Below are positions 11,982 through 24,239 of a stretch of DNA of 64,000 nucleotides, piece by piece (the first letter of the stretch is position 1; every line of letters begins with the position of its first letter). The translations under genes were made by a program, and so were the position numbers. Origin of the DNA: Heterocephalus glaber (lineage: Eukaryota > Chordata > Mammalia > Rodentia > Bathyergidae); NCBI RefSeq assembly GCF_000247695.1, contig NW_004624783.1:6516694-6580693 (forward strand), given 5' to 3'. The notes below the pieces were generated by a model. That model saw only the letters and a list, made by a program, of their open reading frames with translations. It was not told the origin of the DNA and did not search any database.

Positions 11982-12132
11982 AAAAAGGGTTATGATCTTA
12001 AAAACAGTAATCCTTATAATAAATTGTCATGCTTTTAGCCAAATAAATATATACTTTTAAATCAACATGACCTATGATTCACAGACAGGGCTTTTAGTAT
12101 GTTATCTTTTGTGTTTAAAAAGAGAAGTTGTG

Positions 12133-12598
12133 GGCCAGGGATTTAGCTCAGTGGTTCCGCCGCCTGCCTCGCAAGCGGAAGCTCCCAAGTTCAATCCCGG
12201 GTACCAAAATAATAAATAAATAAATAAAATAAAAAGGGAAGTAGTAGAATATATATTTGAATTTGCTTATATTTACATAAAGGAAATTTTGTGACACACA
12301 CACAAATCCATTGCAAATACTTCTTTGGGGTTGGATGGAAGACAGAAAGCACTGTACACTTTCCCCTGTATACTTTTAATATATTACTGATTAAAAATTA
12401 AGGTTAAACTTTTGAATAGACCATATGAATAATTGTGCTTTTGTTGAAAAACAAAAAAGGATGTGAAGTAATGTATGTGTTAATACCTTGATTTAGCCAC
12501 CCTACAATGTATGGGGTTTTTTTGGTACTGGGGATTGAACTTGGGTCCTTGCACTTGCGCAGCAGGCAGCAAAACCACTGAGCTAAATCCCTGGCCCT
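12133..12598. mobile_element. Two ID-like SINEs
   Basis: Plus copy 12133-12232 (tail AATAAATAAATAAAT; TSD AAAAAGAGAAGTTGT / AAAAAGGGAAGTAGT). Minus copy 12513-12598. Confidence 0.88.
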
Positions 12599-12745
12599 AA
12601 TGTACACTTTTTAAAAGATTACATTATACATGATAAATTCAAACTGCACCAAAGGGAGTATAATACTAGTACTCCAGACTCTGCCCAAAGGGTCTACTAC
12701 TACTACCCATTTTCTTATATTTGCAGTAGTATTCTCTGTATATGC

Positions 12746-12782
12746 AAACACACACACACACACACACACACTCACACACACA
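12746..12782 (+). repeat. (CA)n microsatellite
   Basis: About 16 CA units with one CT interruption. Confidence 0.95.
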
Positions 12783-12799
12783 ATTTTCCCCTTTCTGTT

Positions 12800-13165
12800 C
12801 CTTCCATTTTAACACGAAAAATGACAGCATAGTCTACCTATCTTTTATGCCTTGCTCTCCTCACACATAATACTTCTCTGAAATGATTTAGAACACAGAA
12901 AACTGTTTCATTCATTCGTGATCCATAATAACTCCTACAGAGCATTGGATTATATAGAAATACCACAATTGACTTACCAGCCATCTTTTAATGGGCATTC
13001 AGGTGGTTTTAGTCTTTTGCTATTACCAACAATGCTATGTGGAATATCCTTACATACCATTTTGTATAGGATATGTGAGCCTACCTATTTGTAGGATAAA
13101 TACCTAAAGGTAGAATTATAAATTGGTTATTTTGTATTTTGATTTTTGATGGAAACTGCCAAACT
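12800..13165 (-). mobile_element. Old L1 3' region, antisense (probable)
   Basis: Reads TCCATAATAACTCCTAC, ATGGGCATTCAGGTGGTTTT and CAACAATGCTATGTGGAATA, as in antisense L1 3' ends. Confidence 0.55.
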
Positions 13166-13169
13166 CAGC

Positions 13170-13316
13170 ATTTTTTCCCCCTCCAGTGCAGGGGGTTAAA
13201 ACGAGGAACTTACGTATGTTAGGTAAGAGCTCCACAACTGAGCCACATCCCCAGCCCAACAAATATAAATATAAATATTTTTGGGTGGTGCTGGGGCTCA
13301 AACCCAGGGGCATGTG

Positions 13317-13347
<31 letters not shown>

Positions 13348-13487
13348 TGTATGTATGTTTGTTGTGTGTATACAGCAATAAAATGCTTTCTTTTTTTTTT
13401 TGGTACCAGGGTACAAACTCTGGACCTTGCACTTGAGAGGCAGGTGGCGGCACCACTAAGCTAAATCCCCAGCCCTAAAATGCTTTC
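13170..13487 (-). mobile_element. Decayed ID copies, (ATGT)n and a young ID
   Basis: Old ID 13170-13257 and a fragment at 13275-13315. (ATGT)n at 13317-13358. Young ID 13392-13476 with TSD AAAATGCTTTC on both sides. Confidence 0.8.
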
Positions 13488-13589
13488 TTTTTAATGGATG
13501 AGGAATTATTAAGAAACCAAACTAAAAAACTAAGCTTTCTGGTAATGGAGTAAATGAGAAGACAATTTTGTTACAGCTAGCATAGGATT

Positions 13590-13960
13590 TCTCAGCCTTG
13601 GCACCATTAACATTTTTGGCCTGACCACTGTTGAGGGGGCTGTCCTCTGTATCACAGGATGTCTACTAGCATGCCTAGCTCATACCCACTAGATGCCATA
13701 GCACCTCCTTTGTCGTGACAATCAAAAATATCTCTAGATATTGTGCCAAGTGTAGTGGCACATGCCTGTAATCCCAGTACTTTGGAAGGCTGAGGCAGGA
13801 GGATCACTTTGAGTTCGAGGCCAGCCTGGGTTACATAGTGAGTTCAAGGCCAGCCTGAATTTCATAGCAAGACCTTGTCTCAAAAATCAAAAAACAAAAC
13901 AAACAAAAAACAAAAAATATCTCCAGATATTGACAAATGTTCTTTCTGGCCCTGAGTTGC
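13590..13960 (+). mobile_element. hAT-Charlie-like element interrupted by a B1
   Basis: Left part: TTTCTCAGCCTTGGCACCAT, GGGGGCTGTCCTCTGTATC, CACTAGATGCC. It resumes after the B1 with AGATATTGACAAATGTTC and ends near TGCAAACCACTGA. Layout fits a mammal-wide Charlie-type MER element. Confidence 0.65.
13745..13910 (+). mobile_element. B1 SINE
   Basis: Complete B1 with the internal duplication (TACATAGTGAGTTCAAGGCC repeat). TSD AAATATCTCTAGATATTG / AAATATCTCCAGATATTG. Confidence 0.9.
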
Positions 13961-15969
13961 AAACCACTGATTTTTAGCACAATTCCTAAAGGAGAGATTT
14001 CTCAGTTCTAGATATCCGTAACTAGCTACTTCAACCCATTTTGCCCAATGAATATGGGCTGATTAATTATTTCCCCTCAAAAACAGAACAAAATGCAGTA
14101 GAACAGTGCAGGTTCTATTCAGATGTATGGGAAATAATAAATCTGCTTGTGTCTGATACCTTTCTGGACCTCGGGATGTTAGCGGTGCTTCCTGGGGCTC
14201 TATTGTCCCTGCTTCACAATGCTGGACCCAGTGAGAGCCTATCTTGTACCTGCCTACTACTGTGTCCCAAAGACAGTGCTACGAGCTCTAGGAGAGATGC
14301 TTAAAATTTCTCTTGCTTTGGTTCAATTACCATCCTAAGATTATGATAATGCTTCTCATTATCATAGATATGTCATGAGTCATTCTTTTGGGCTCCCTTA
14401 GTATGTGCCTTGGGTTTTTCTAGGAACAGGATAGTGACAAGTTTTCATGGCCCCTCACTACGGAGAGCTACAAAGTGACCCACTCAGGAACTTCCTAAAC
14501 TCTTGATTCCCAAGGTGTGAGCTCACTTCTCCAATAAGCTTTATTGCCAACAATCCCAGTGTAGCAAGCTACACTATCAATTTTTAGATGGCCAATGATT
14601 CCACTCAAAAACAAAAACCATAGAGGCAGAAGGATCACTATGACTTTGAGGCCAGTCTGGGCTACATAGTGAGACCCTGTCTCAAAAGAAACCAAAACCA
14701 AAACCAAAAACCTGAAAATCCAAAACCCAAAACCAGAAACAGCTGCTGAAGCTGGCAGCACCGTCATATACTGCCACTGAACAGTATTCCTCTTTCTCAC
14801 CCAGCCTCACTTGTAGCAATCACATTGCTGCTCTCTCCCCTGAGCTTGGCTTAGGGCAGCTCCCAAGTCCCCATACACTCCAGTGGCAGGAATTCAGCAT
14901 AAGTACATTTCACCATGAACGCAGCTGTAACTGAAATTATATATGGCATGAGATTAATGGGGATGGTGGTAGATGGTGCTAAGAAAATTGAAAGAAACGT
15001 AAGAGAAATATGGCAGGTGATAAATAAGTTAGCTTCAGTTCTTTCATCCATTTAGTATTTCCTGTCTTGGAATCTCAGCACCTTGGCTGTGTTGCTTGAG
15101 CTCCTGTTGCTCTCAATTCCCATCTGCTGGGAGCTAGTGTGTGGTTATCTATGCCGGGATGTCACCATGTCCCAAAGAAAGGGCCACAGGGGCAGGAGTA
15201 CTAATTGAAGATGTCCCATTAGCTTCCCTGTATTTCTGGGAGACTCACTATAGAGGCCCTTCAAATTAGCTACAGAGAGTACTGTGGCCATTCCATGCTT
15301 TGTAACTCAGTGCATGGAATGTGCCTCTGCCTTTGCTAGAACCAGCTCCCATCCCTGGATCCTTTGGTTTGCTAGTTACTCTCCTCGCCCAAACTCAGGT
15401 ACTGCTCCTCCAGGAAGTGTTAGGTGAGACAATGCCACTGTCCTACAGTCCAAGACTGGGGCCTCTCTTTTCTGAGTGCCCGGGGCTTGCTGCTGGACCC
15501 TTAGCTCACTGCCATGCTTCTCTGTGGGGTTTCTTTCCCTACTGCCTGTCTGTATGCTCCTCACAGGCAAGGGCAAGCTTTATTGGCCTGTGTATTTATA
15601 GTGCCTGTCTTGGGGTGCCACATGTATTTACTGCATTGATAAAACATATTCCTTTATTAACATTTTCCTATTTGTTGTTCAGCCTATATATATTCCACCT
15701 AAACTGATATTCATTATAAAAAACTCACCAAAATGACTTGTATAATTTCAAAACTGTTACATGTGTGATAGCTCTGATTAAAGCTCTTGTGTCTAATTTC
15801 TTCCAGCAAAATCACATAGAATTATGTTATAATAGCATTCTATTTTGGTTTTTCTGGCAGTCAATGTACTTAACATCACCTGGTGGTCCTATCAGAAGAC
15901 AGAATAAGTTTTCACACTATTTGCATTTAAAAATATGTCATAAAAATAAAAGGTAATAAATGAATGAAT
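13961..15969. other. Intron 8 stretch, mostly unique with one B1 fragment
   Basis: A headless B1 (+) lies at about 14618-14712 with a CCAAAA-rich tail. Elsewhere no exon or clear repeat. The 128-residue frame at 15321-15707 is not recognised and has no splice or homology support. Confidence 0.5.
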
Positions 15970-16055
15970 TTTGTTTTGTTTGGTACCAGGGATTGAACTT
16001 GGGTCCTTGCACTTGCAAGGCAGGTGGCAGAACCACTGAGCTAAATCCCTGGTCC
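15970..16055 (-). mobile_element. ID-like SINE
   Basis: Antisense copy; TSD TGAATGAAT on both sides. Confidence 0.9.
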
Positions 16056-16660
16056 TGAATGAATGCATTTATGTACTGCTAGAGATAAAACCCAGTGCCT
16101 TGTTGCCCGTGTTGGGTCTGAACTTGTGAGCTCAAGTGAGCCTCTTTCCTTAATATTACACACACTATGGTATATTTTAAAGTCAACATGCATAGATTAT
16201 TCCATATTTTTAAAAAACATCTTTCCTTGTGCAATTCTAAATGTCTGTAATTTGTACTTCTCCCTAATTAACTTTAAACTGCTTAAGACTTCAGAATTTT
16301 TTTATTTCTTTGTAACTGCTTAGGTTATACTTTCTGCATACCAGGCCCTCAAATGATCCTTCTCATAGAAAAGTGTTAAGACAGATAATCCCTTTTCTAG
16401 TTTATTATACATAATGCTATATTGCAAGTGTAAAACTGTAAGTCCCTACTAGTTGGGTTTTGGTGACAGTAGTCCATGAATTAGAATGCACACACATAGC
16501 ATAAGATAATTCTCTAAATTATCATGGCACGATATCAAAAAGGTTTAAATAATATAATGCTACACACATAAAGGCTACATCTTTACCTTCTGGATTCTCA
16601 GTTCTCCCCCACCCATTCATCCAGGTATTTAAATAGATGGAGACAGAATGTTTTTCTTAC

Positions 16661-16762
16661 CTCTCCATCAGCCACGGCAGAGTAATTCACCTGCGCAACA
16701 GTGACTGTGGTTGGCAATTCTGAAGCATCAGCCAATGTGGCTACTGTTGCCCCTGTGCCAAC
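16661..16762 (-). CDS. NRF1: NRF1 exon 8: activation domain (residues 322-355)
   Basis: The exon is 102 bases, phase 0, acceptor GATTCTCTTTAG, donor GTAAGA. It encodes VGTGATVATLADASELPTTV and TVAQVNYSAVADGE, a low-charge Ala/Thr/Val-rich stretch typical of the NRF1 activation domain. Because both ends are phase 0, the exon could be skipped without a frameshift; whether it is cannot be told from DNA alone. Confidence 0.97.
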
Positions 16763-16902
16763 CTAAAGAGAATCATGGAAAATGGTCAGTTTCTGTGGAT
16801 GGCCATCTGCCTTGCCTTTCTCAGAAGCTAAGATGCACTGGACACCAAATTCAGCACAGATAGAGATTAATATATCTGGTGATGTGAAATGAATTACTGA
16901 AC

Positions 16903-16960
16903 ACATAGTGAGTTCAAGGCCAGCCTGAATTACATAGTGAGATCCTGTCTCAGAAAATGC
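16903..16960 (+). mobile_element. B1 3' fragment
   Basis: Only CACATAGTGAGTTCAAGGCC through GATCCTGTCTCAGAAAA remains, within the 399-base intron 7. Confidence 0.75.
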
Positions 16961-17161
16961 TTTGTTTTGGAAATGTCTACAAAAGCTGCTCCTGGCTCTG
17001 AATTAAGTAAAATGCAAACAATTTATAATATTGTTCAGGAGTCAATTTTAGGTAAGGAAACTAGGGGAGCTGTATGAAGCTCATATAAGAGTTTGCACAG
17101 GACAACTTTCTCCAGTCTGAGGTGAGAACATAGCTCCCCAGAAATTATCAGGTTTACTCAC

Positions 17162-17359
17162 CTGGATAAGCGAGACGGTACCATCTGGGTTGCTAAAGGT
17201 CTGCACTACGGTCTGTGACGGTACAAGGTGGGCTATACTGTGTGTGGTGGTGGCCTGTGTTTGTGTTTGCTGATCTTCGAAAGCATACAAGAGATCTTCC
17301 CGCCCATGCTGTTTGTAACAGTTTTTAACTATGGTTCGTAGTGCCTGGGTCCATGAAAC
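17162..17359 (-). CDS. NRF1: NRF1 exon 7: end of DNA-binding domain, start of activation domain (residues 256-321)
   Basis: The exon is 198 bases, phase 0, acceptor TTCATGACAG, donor GTGAGT. It encodes VSWTQALRTIVKNCYKQHGR, then EDLLYAFEDQQTQTQATTTH, SIAHLVPSQTVVQTF and SNPDGTVSLIQ. The first half completes the DNA-binding domain (to about residue 305 in human). The Gln/Thr-rich second half opens the activation domain (about 301-476). Intron 7 to exon 8 is only 399 bases. Confidence 0.98.
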
Positions 17360-18165
17360 CTGTCATGAAAACATGGGAAAAGTACATGAGGCCACAAAGA
17401 TTTAGTCCCACTATGGAATACTCAGCTGTCTACTTATTAAACCAAATTAAACCACATACAGAGTAAACTGTCTCAGGATTATTTCCAACAGACTGATTCT
17501 GGCACAAAGAAACCAAGAACCAAGTACCAAAGAAGGATTCCCATTAGTTTCCTTCCTGATCAACGGTTGGTTTAACTTTGGGGTTTTATATTCTATTCCA
17601 ATCTGAGGTCAAACTTAGGTTTCTCACAAAAGATTACTCTGGCCAAGAACTGTATATATTAAACTTTCCACCAAAACCAAAACAAAACAAAACAAAAACA
17701 TGCAGAAAAAGAAGGGATGTTACCAGATTTAGTCTTTCTTTTCAAAGTTTCCTTATTAGCAGACTCATTTGGTAGACATCATACCACTCTAATATCATAT
17801 TTATATTTTTGGACAGCAATTCTTGCCCATGAGAAATAAGGACATTTTTAAGTTTTCAAGTGATGAATACTTTCACTTGGGAACTTCTTTGGTTTTCACA
17901 AGATCTTATAAAATTAAAGCTGTTCCAAAAAGCAACTAGGAAGACAAAGTGTAAATTCACAGGCCTGTCCTGGTCTTCTGTCTGTGATGGAGTGATGAAT
18001 GGGAAAGGCTGTAACTCAGAGAACATTAAACTTCTTTGGAGGAAAAGTTGGACTGTTACACAAATGTTTTTAGTCTTTTCAGCATACGAAGTAGAAATGA
18101 CAAAAATTGAGGCAACTGATTCAGAATGGAAAAGCAATGGGCAACACAGGCCAGAAGAAGCTCAC
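17360..18165. other. NRF1 intron 6
   Basis: 806 bases with no recognised repeat apart from an AAAAC-rich patch near 17680. The long plus-strand frame that starts here is antisense noise. Confidence 0.6.
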
Positions 18166-18324
18166 CCTCTGCTTCTGCTCTTCTGTGCGGACATCACTCC
18201 GCACATTTGCCCACGGGATATCTTCAGGCCACCAAATGGGCTTGCAGCTTTCTTTCCCCCAGCCTGGTTTTCCCCGACCTGTAGAGTACTTGAGCATCTC
18301 TGGGATAAATGCCCGAAGCTGGGC
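18166..18324 (-). CDS. NRF1: NRF1 exon 6: DNA-binding domain core (residues 203-255)
   Basis: The exon is 159 bases, phase 0, acceptor CTTCTCTTCTAG, donor GTGAGC. It encodes AQLRAFIPEMLKYSTGRGKP, the Trp-rich segment GWGKESCKPIWWPEDIPWAN, and VRSDVRTEEQKQR. The IWWPEDIPW block is the most recognisable signature of the EWG/P3A2/NRF1 family. An apparent 249-residue frame on the plus strand (17860-18609) runs antisense over this exon and is not a gene. Confidence 0.98.
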
Positions 18325-18865
18325 CTAGAAGAGAAGAGGGTGTTTATCAGTATTCATGAAGTATATCAGGGTGGGTGTGTATTTCCCCTACCAAATTCTA
18401 AGATTATGAAACAGAGTGCCTTCCTGCTAGATCCCAGAGAACTCCAAACACGACAGCTAAGAACCCACTGTTTTCCACAGGTTATTATAGCTCCCCGGGC
18501 GATGGAGAAGTACATATATGCTGTTAAAGGGCACCTTAAGCTACATTTTGTAGTCTTGGTCCTAAAAAGGCAAGAATGTCTACCTCTAGGTTTGATTTCT
18601 GCCTTCTAAAATACTACTGGCAGTAGAGCTTATTTCTCTTCTATAGTTTCCATGCATTAAAGGTGTCCAAGTCAAGGTGTTTTCAACATTGTTCTGGGTG
18701 TAGTACTCAATGCAATCAGAGAAGAGTAGAATAAGAGATGAGGAGCAAGTCACATCATCACTAGTTATAGATGAAATGATTGTATGTCTGGCAAACCCCA
18801 GAGAATCAAATGAAAAACTACTACAAACAAGACGATTCAGTAAAAAGGATGATCATAAAATACAG

Positions 18866-20150
18866 AAGGGTCGGAGATTTAGCTCAGTGGTGCTGGTGCC
18901 TGCCTTGTAAGCACAAGGTCCTGAGTTCAATCCCCAGTACCAAAAAATAAATAAATAAAGAAGCCATCATCTTTCCCTGTGTATATATTAAATAGGCCTA
19001 GCCAACACTGGTAATGTGATTACAGCAGTCTTTTAGCTTATTTTTTACAGCTACTGGGTACTATGGGTCTCTCTAGGTTTGTTTTTGGTACTGGGGATTG
19101 AACTCGGGTCCTTGAGCTTGCACTTGAGCAGCAGGCGGCAAAACCGCTGAGCTAAATCCCTGGCCCTCTCTAGGTTTTTATATAATAGTGAGATCTGAAA
19201 TACTGAAAAACCATGTTTATTTTTAGAATTCATTTTCCTTCACAGAGACAAGCGATGTGTTAGTTCCTGGGAACAAACTTGTATAGATTCTGAATTTAAT
19301 TATTCAAAATGGAAGCATTTAAACCTTTTGGATTTACACCAATCTTTTGTGTTTGCTTTTTAAAATAAAGTGCCTGTATTTGTATTCTTCATGTTTTGGA
19401 GAAATTATCTAAAAAAAATACAGGAAAATATTTTTTTACTGAATAAAACAAAGGAAACCTCTTAATACTCTTTTAGAAAGTTTTTAATAAGCTAGGCCAC
19501 TGCCCACGAGTCTTGTCTATAGATAGAGGTAAGTTTCTGATTTTAAGTGCACTATGGATTTCATTCAGATTATTTTACAAATCAAATCCAAACCAAACAG
19601 GTTTTAAACCATAGAGTCAACTGTCACTCTTTTTTTTTTTTGGTAGCTGGGATCAAATTCGGGTCCTTGCATTGGTGCAGCAGGCGGCGGAGCCACTGAG
19701 CTAAATCCCTGGCCTGTCATTCTTTTTTATTTCCTGGCAATAGAGACTATGCTCTGAGTGTGTGCTGGGGAAGAAGGGGGTCTACTTTGGAAATATTCTT
19801 TATCACTGATAATAATTTTTGCAAGAAAAGCAATTCAGGGCCAGGGATTTAGCTCAGTGGTGCCGCTGCCTGACTCACAAGCGCAAGGTCCTGAGTTTGA
19901 TCCCTGGCACCCATCCCCCCCTCAAAAAAGAAAAAGAAAAGCAATTCACCAGGTTATAATCTTTGAACTCCTCCCAGACTACTGCCCTTATTTTAACCTG
20001 GTCTACAACACTAATGCATGGAGAAGTAGGCATCCTGCATCCACCAAGGACAATCTGTTTTGCCTCTGCAGTGTAAAATGATGGAGAGGGGCCATTCTGG
20101 GAATGAGACAGACTTAAGGACCTGGTGTTCTCGCTCTCTCTCTCTCTCTT

Positions 20151-20182
<32 letters not shown>

Positions 20183-20260
20183 TTTTGCCTCTGCAGTGTA
20201 AAACGATGGAGAGGGGCCATTCTGGGAATGAGACAGACTTAAGGACCTGGTGTTCTCGCC

Positions 20261-20295
<35 letters not shown>

Positions 20296-20648
20296 TTCCT
20301 CTCTCTCTCCTTCCCTCATCTATCTATCTATCTATCTGGAATACTTACAATAAAAAAATAAAAGGAATACTTCATATAAGAGAGAAGGAACATGGCAATG
20401 GTTTAATATTGAAGATCATATCCAACTACCAGGTGTTCTCAAAATTCTTATTATAAATACTGAATATTATTTTACCCTAAGATGAAACAAATTGTTACAT
20501 AATAGAGAACCTTGAAGCCAGATCAGTAATATGTACCTAATAAAGACAGGTCTAGTTGGGGCCGGGGATTTAGCTCAGTGGTTTCGCCGCCTGCTGCGCA
20601 AGCGCAAGGATCTGAGTTCAATCCCCTGGTACCAAAAAAAAAAAAAAA
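18866..20648. mobile_element. Five ID-like SINEs in both orientations
   Basis: 18866-18958 (+). 19079-19166 (-; TSD CTCTCTAGGTTT). 19630-19715 (-; TSD CTGTCA(C/T)TCTTTTT). 19838-19937 (+; TSD AAAAGCAATTCA). 20559-20648 (+; TSD AAGACAGGTCTAGTTG). The last carries CTGCTGCGCAAGCGCAAGG. Confidence 0.9.
20058..20320 (+). repeat. Tandem duplication, 125-base unit with (CT)n
   Basis: Unit 1 (20058-20182) and unit 2 (from 20183) both read TTTTGCCTCTGCAGTGTAAA, ATGGAGAGGGGCCATTCTGG, then a CT tract. The non-CT parts differ at about two positions. A (CTAT)n run follows at 20319-20338. Confidence 0.92.
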
Positions 20649-20995
20649 AGACAGGTCTAGTTGACAATATTTACAATGAAGTCTACTGCTTCACCTAAGT
20701 GTCTTGCAGACAGGCTCCTGCCTGAAGGACATGATATGATACATTCCATATAGGTTGGCTCTGCTGCACCAAGCAGCAGGCCAATAGAAATGTATCCATC
20801 TGCAAACCTTTGCTATCAGCTGGCTCATGAGGTCATTTCTCCAGCTATTTTAAGAAAATGCATCTCAAAGTCATTTTTCCCTTCTTGGGAGGTGTCTTTT
20901 TCTAGCCTCATCTAAGATAATAAAGTGCCAGAAAAAGGATTAATACTCACAGACAGTATTTTAATTTTTTTACATAAAAAAATAATAGCTTTTGG

Positions 20996-21085
20996 CTGGG
21001 GAATTAGCTCAGTGGTTCCAGCACCTGCCTGGCAAGTGCAGGTCCCGAGTTCAATCCCTGGTACCAAAAAAATAAATAAATAAAA
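20996..21085 (+). mobile_element. ID-like SINE
   Basis: Plus copy with AATAAATAAATAAA tail; flanks AATAGCTTT / AAAAGCTTT. Confidence 0.88.
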
Positions 21086-21259
21086 AGCTTTCTCAGATGC
21101 ATAATAAACTGACACTGGAAACTTTTTAAAGTTTCCTTTTATTTTAATCCATTAATAATCTCTAAAAAGAGTTCTAAATACCCACGCCTAGGAGAACAGG
21201 AGTAAATGAAATAGGAAGGCTCTCTCCAACCCAATACTAACGTGCCTGGGAAGAATGCA

Positions 21260-22060
21260 CTGGGGAGGCTATGAGACTGGCCATCTACTCATCAGGTCCA
21301 ACCGGACTCTGCCTACTTGCACCAATACTTGCCTACACTCTGCAGTTCTGGGTTACTCTGACACTGGTTGTGGCCATCTTTCATGCTCAGTCTTGGTTTG
21401 ACCCTTGCATACCAGGCTTTCCACCAAGTTTCACTGTCTCCTTGACTTTAAACACCACCCTTTTCTCCAACCACCTATCTTCTCCATTTTGTTTCTGCCA
21501 GTAGAGACCCATATCCTTTCCCTATTTATTGTTACCTCACATCTTCAACACTCTCCTAGCCACTCACTGGAAGTCCAATTCCTTCTTGTCTGGGGTGTCC
21601 ATTTCTTCTTCAGTCCCACCTCACCCTCCACTTCCTAGCCTAAGCGTAGTGTGTCTTCTACTTGGCTTTCTTGTTCAGTTCTAAATTCTGTCATCCCTCT
21701 CTCATCCCATATATCCTCACCAGATAGGTTTGCCTTAATGCCACAGAGAGAGATCCAGTGCTAATAAAATAAAATTCAAATGGCCTTAAACTCCTAGCAA
21801 CTAAACTAGACTCCTCTGTCCAGCTTTTCAGTCCCACAACAATGCAGTCTCACACTCCGCTCAGTCCTCACTAATCCCCTGGCCACCTTGTCATCTAGGT
21901 TAGTCTCCACACTATTGTCACTGCCTTATGAACTGCTGAGCTCATTCCTGCTTCTTTGTCTGTGGATTTCTCCCCTCACTGGACTACTTCCTTGTGCTAC
22001 TTTTCCAACACTACCACTCTTTAATGCCCAGCAAATCCTATCTTTTTGAAATATATACTA
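21260..22060 (+). repeat. Possible old L2-like sequence
   Basis: Pyrimidine-rich, with CATCCCTCTCTCATCCCATA and GCCACCTTGTCATCTAGG. The composition and layout suggest degraded L2, but landmarks are weak. Confidence 0.35.
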
Positions 22061-22082
22061 TTTCCTCACTCCTCATCTTTTA

Positions 22083-22872
22083 GGGTCTTGCTATGCAGCC
22101 AAGGCCATGAACTCAGGAACCTCCTGCTTTAGCCTTCTGAGTGCTGGGATTATATGCACGCATCACCACATTCAGCTAATGGCTACTTCTATTGAGTCAG
22201 CTCTTTCTATCAGCATGAGCACAGGCTCTAAACTCACTTGATTGTGAATCCCAACTCTCTTTAAATCTTAATTTTCTTATCTTCAAAACAATAACGATAA
22301 TGGCAAACAAAGGGTCAATTGAAAGAATTAGTGATTACTGGGGCCTGGGATTTAGCTCAGTGATTCTGCTGCCTGCCTAGCAAGTGCAAGGTCCCAAGTT
22401 CGATCCCTGGCACCCTCCCCCCAAAAATTTAGTGGTTACTGATACCTAGTTGCACTGAATTAGCAGCAGTTTTTTACTTCAGTCATCAACCATCTTTTCT
22501 CAGCAACTCCTACAGCAGTCTTTTTGTCTTAAAATTTTATTTTTGTGCGGGAGCGGGGTACCGGGGATCAAACCCAGGACCTTGTGCTTGTGAGGCAAGG
22601 CACTGGAACCACTAAGGTAAATCCCCAGCCCCTGTCTTAAAATTTTAAAGCTTAATTTATACACACTCTTACAGGGTCTATTTATACTCCCACCCCCACC
22701 CCCCAGCACTGAGGATTAAACCCAAGGCCTTTCGACTGAACTACATCCTCAGCCCTTTTTATTTATTTTGAGACCAGGTCTTACTAAGTTGCCCAGGCTG
22801 GGCTTGAAATCCTTAACCTCCTGTTTCAGTCTCTGAGTGCTGGGATTGCAAGCATGTGCTATCACACCCTCT
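22083..22872. mobile_element. B1 fragment (-), ID (+), ID (-), ID-B1 dimer (-)
   Basis: B1 22083-22178. ID 22340-22428 with TSD TTAGTGATTACTG / TTAGTGGTTACTG. ID 22538-22633 with perfect TSD TGTCTTAAAATTTTA. Dimer 22690-22872. Confidence 0.85.
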
Positions 22873-22984
22873 GGAACTATTATCATCTACATAGATGCAT
22901 CACAGCTAATTGGCAACTAATAATTCTGATTTTATAGAAGGAAAAAACACTATTCTTTCAAAGGAAAAATAGAAACAAAGCTTT

Positions 22985-23262
22985 TGTACATGGGGGGGAG
23001 GGGGCCTGGGGGAGGGAGAGCTTGGGGAAAAAAGTGGCAGGAAGTATCATGTACAGGTACAAATTCCCTGTGATGAGTGTTATCATTACGTATGCCTAAA
23101 ATGTACCAATGAATGTCATGCTACTAAAAAAAATGAAAACCAAATGAAAATAAGAACAAAGTATGTTAAAAATGGCAAATTTTGGGCAGGGGTGTGTAGT
23201 TTACTGGTAAAACACTTGCCAGCCCTGGGTTCAATTCCTAACACCACAAATAAATAAGATTA
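22985..23262 (+). mobile_element. L1 3' UTR and a decayed ID
   Basis: G-rich tract GGGGGGGAGGGGGCCTGGGG, then TGCCTAAAATGTACCAATGA, the same L1 3' end seen antisense at 55353-55460. Old ID at 23186-23262. Confidence 0.7.
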
Positions 23263-23461
23263 AATGGCAAAAAACAAACCTATTCTTTTTTCTTTAACAA
23301 AAAGAAGTTGTAACAAGCTACTCTCCTAGTCTATTAAATAAAATATATAACTATTTCAAATGCAGAGGAGTCAGTAACCTAATTCTAATCCAACACATGT
23401 GATCACCTCACAAAAAGATAAGTGAAGCTTTATTTTTCTTGTCTTAAAAAAAAATATGCAT

Positions 23462-24030
23462 TTATTTTATGGTGCTGGGGATTGAACTCAGGGCCTTTGC
23501 TCTGAGCTACATCCTTGGCCCCTTTGTGTTTAATTTTTTCTTTGTGCTTTGTGTTTAATTTTGAGACGAGGTCTTGCTAAATTGCTCAGACTGGGGTTTG
23601 AACTTGCAACTCTCTATCTCTGTCTCATTTCAACAGGGTTAGGATTATGGCCATGCACCATCATGCCTAGTTGAGATTTTATCTTTTAATAGAGGAAATT
23701 AAGTCATCTACTTTATCAATGAAAAGAAATAGGTAATTTCTGAAAATGGTTTTCTGATACTGAAGATACTGTATCATATATGAATATAGTCATCCTTAGT
23801 TTTTCAAGATGAATAAAGCAGAAAAAAGCAGGGGTAGGAGACGAATGGGTTTACATGAATCTGTGTACAGAGTTGAGAATGAGAAATAAAGAGCCAGGTG
23901 TGGTGGTGCACGCCTATAATACCAGCACCTGGGAAGCTGGGGCAGGAGGATCACTGCAAGGCCAGCCTGGGCTATATGACTTCAAGACCAGCCTGAATTA
24001 CACAGTGAGACTGTCTTAAAAAATGAGAGA
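23462..24030. mobile_element. ID-B1 dimer (-) and B1 (+)
   Basis: Dimer 23462-23670 (GGTGCTGGGGATTGAACTCA, then AATTGCTCAGACTGG). B1 23893-24030. Confidence 0.82.
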
Positions 24031-24151
24031 GAAAATAAAACTTATTTTTAAAAAAACTAACATGAATAAATTCCATGGATTTATTCTGTAAAAAAAAATG
24101 AGAGAGAGAGAGAGAATATGAATATAAATGAGAAACAAACAATGCTAGAAC

Positions 24152-24239
24152 TGGGCCAGGGATTTAGCTCAGTGGCTCCGCACCTGCCTCACAAGCACAA
24201 GGTCCTGAGTTCAATCCCCGGTACCAAAAAAAAAAAAAA
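24152..24239 (+). mobile_element. ID-like SINE
   Basis: Full-length with A-tail; TSD AATGCTAGAAC(T/C) on both sides. It adds to the cluster of four ID copies within 550 bases. Confidence 0.92.

Noticed and set aside
17860..18609. 249-codon plus-strand frame
   Set aside because: It runs antisense across NRF1 exon 6 and its introns; no homology and no splice or start context.
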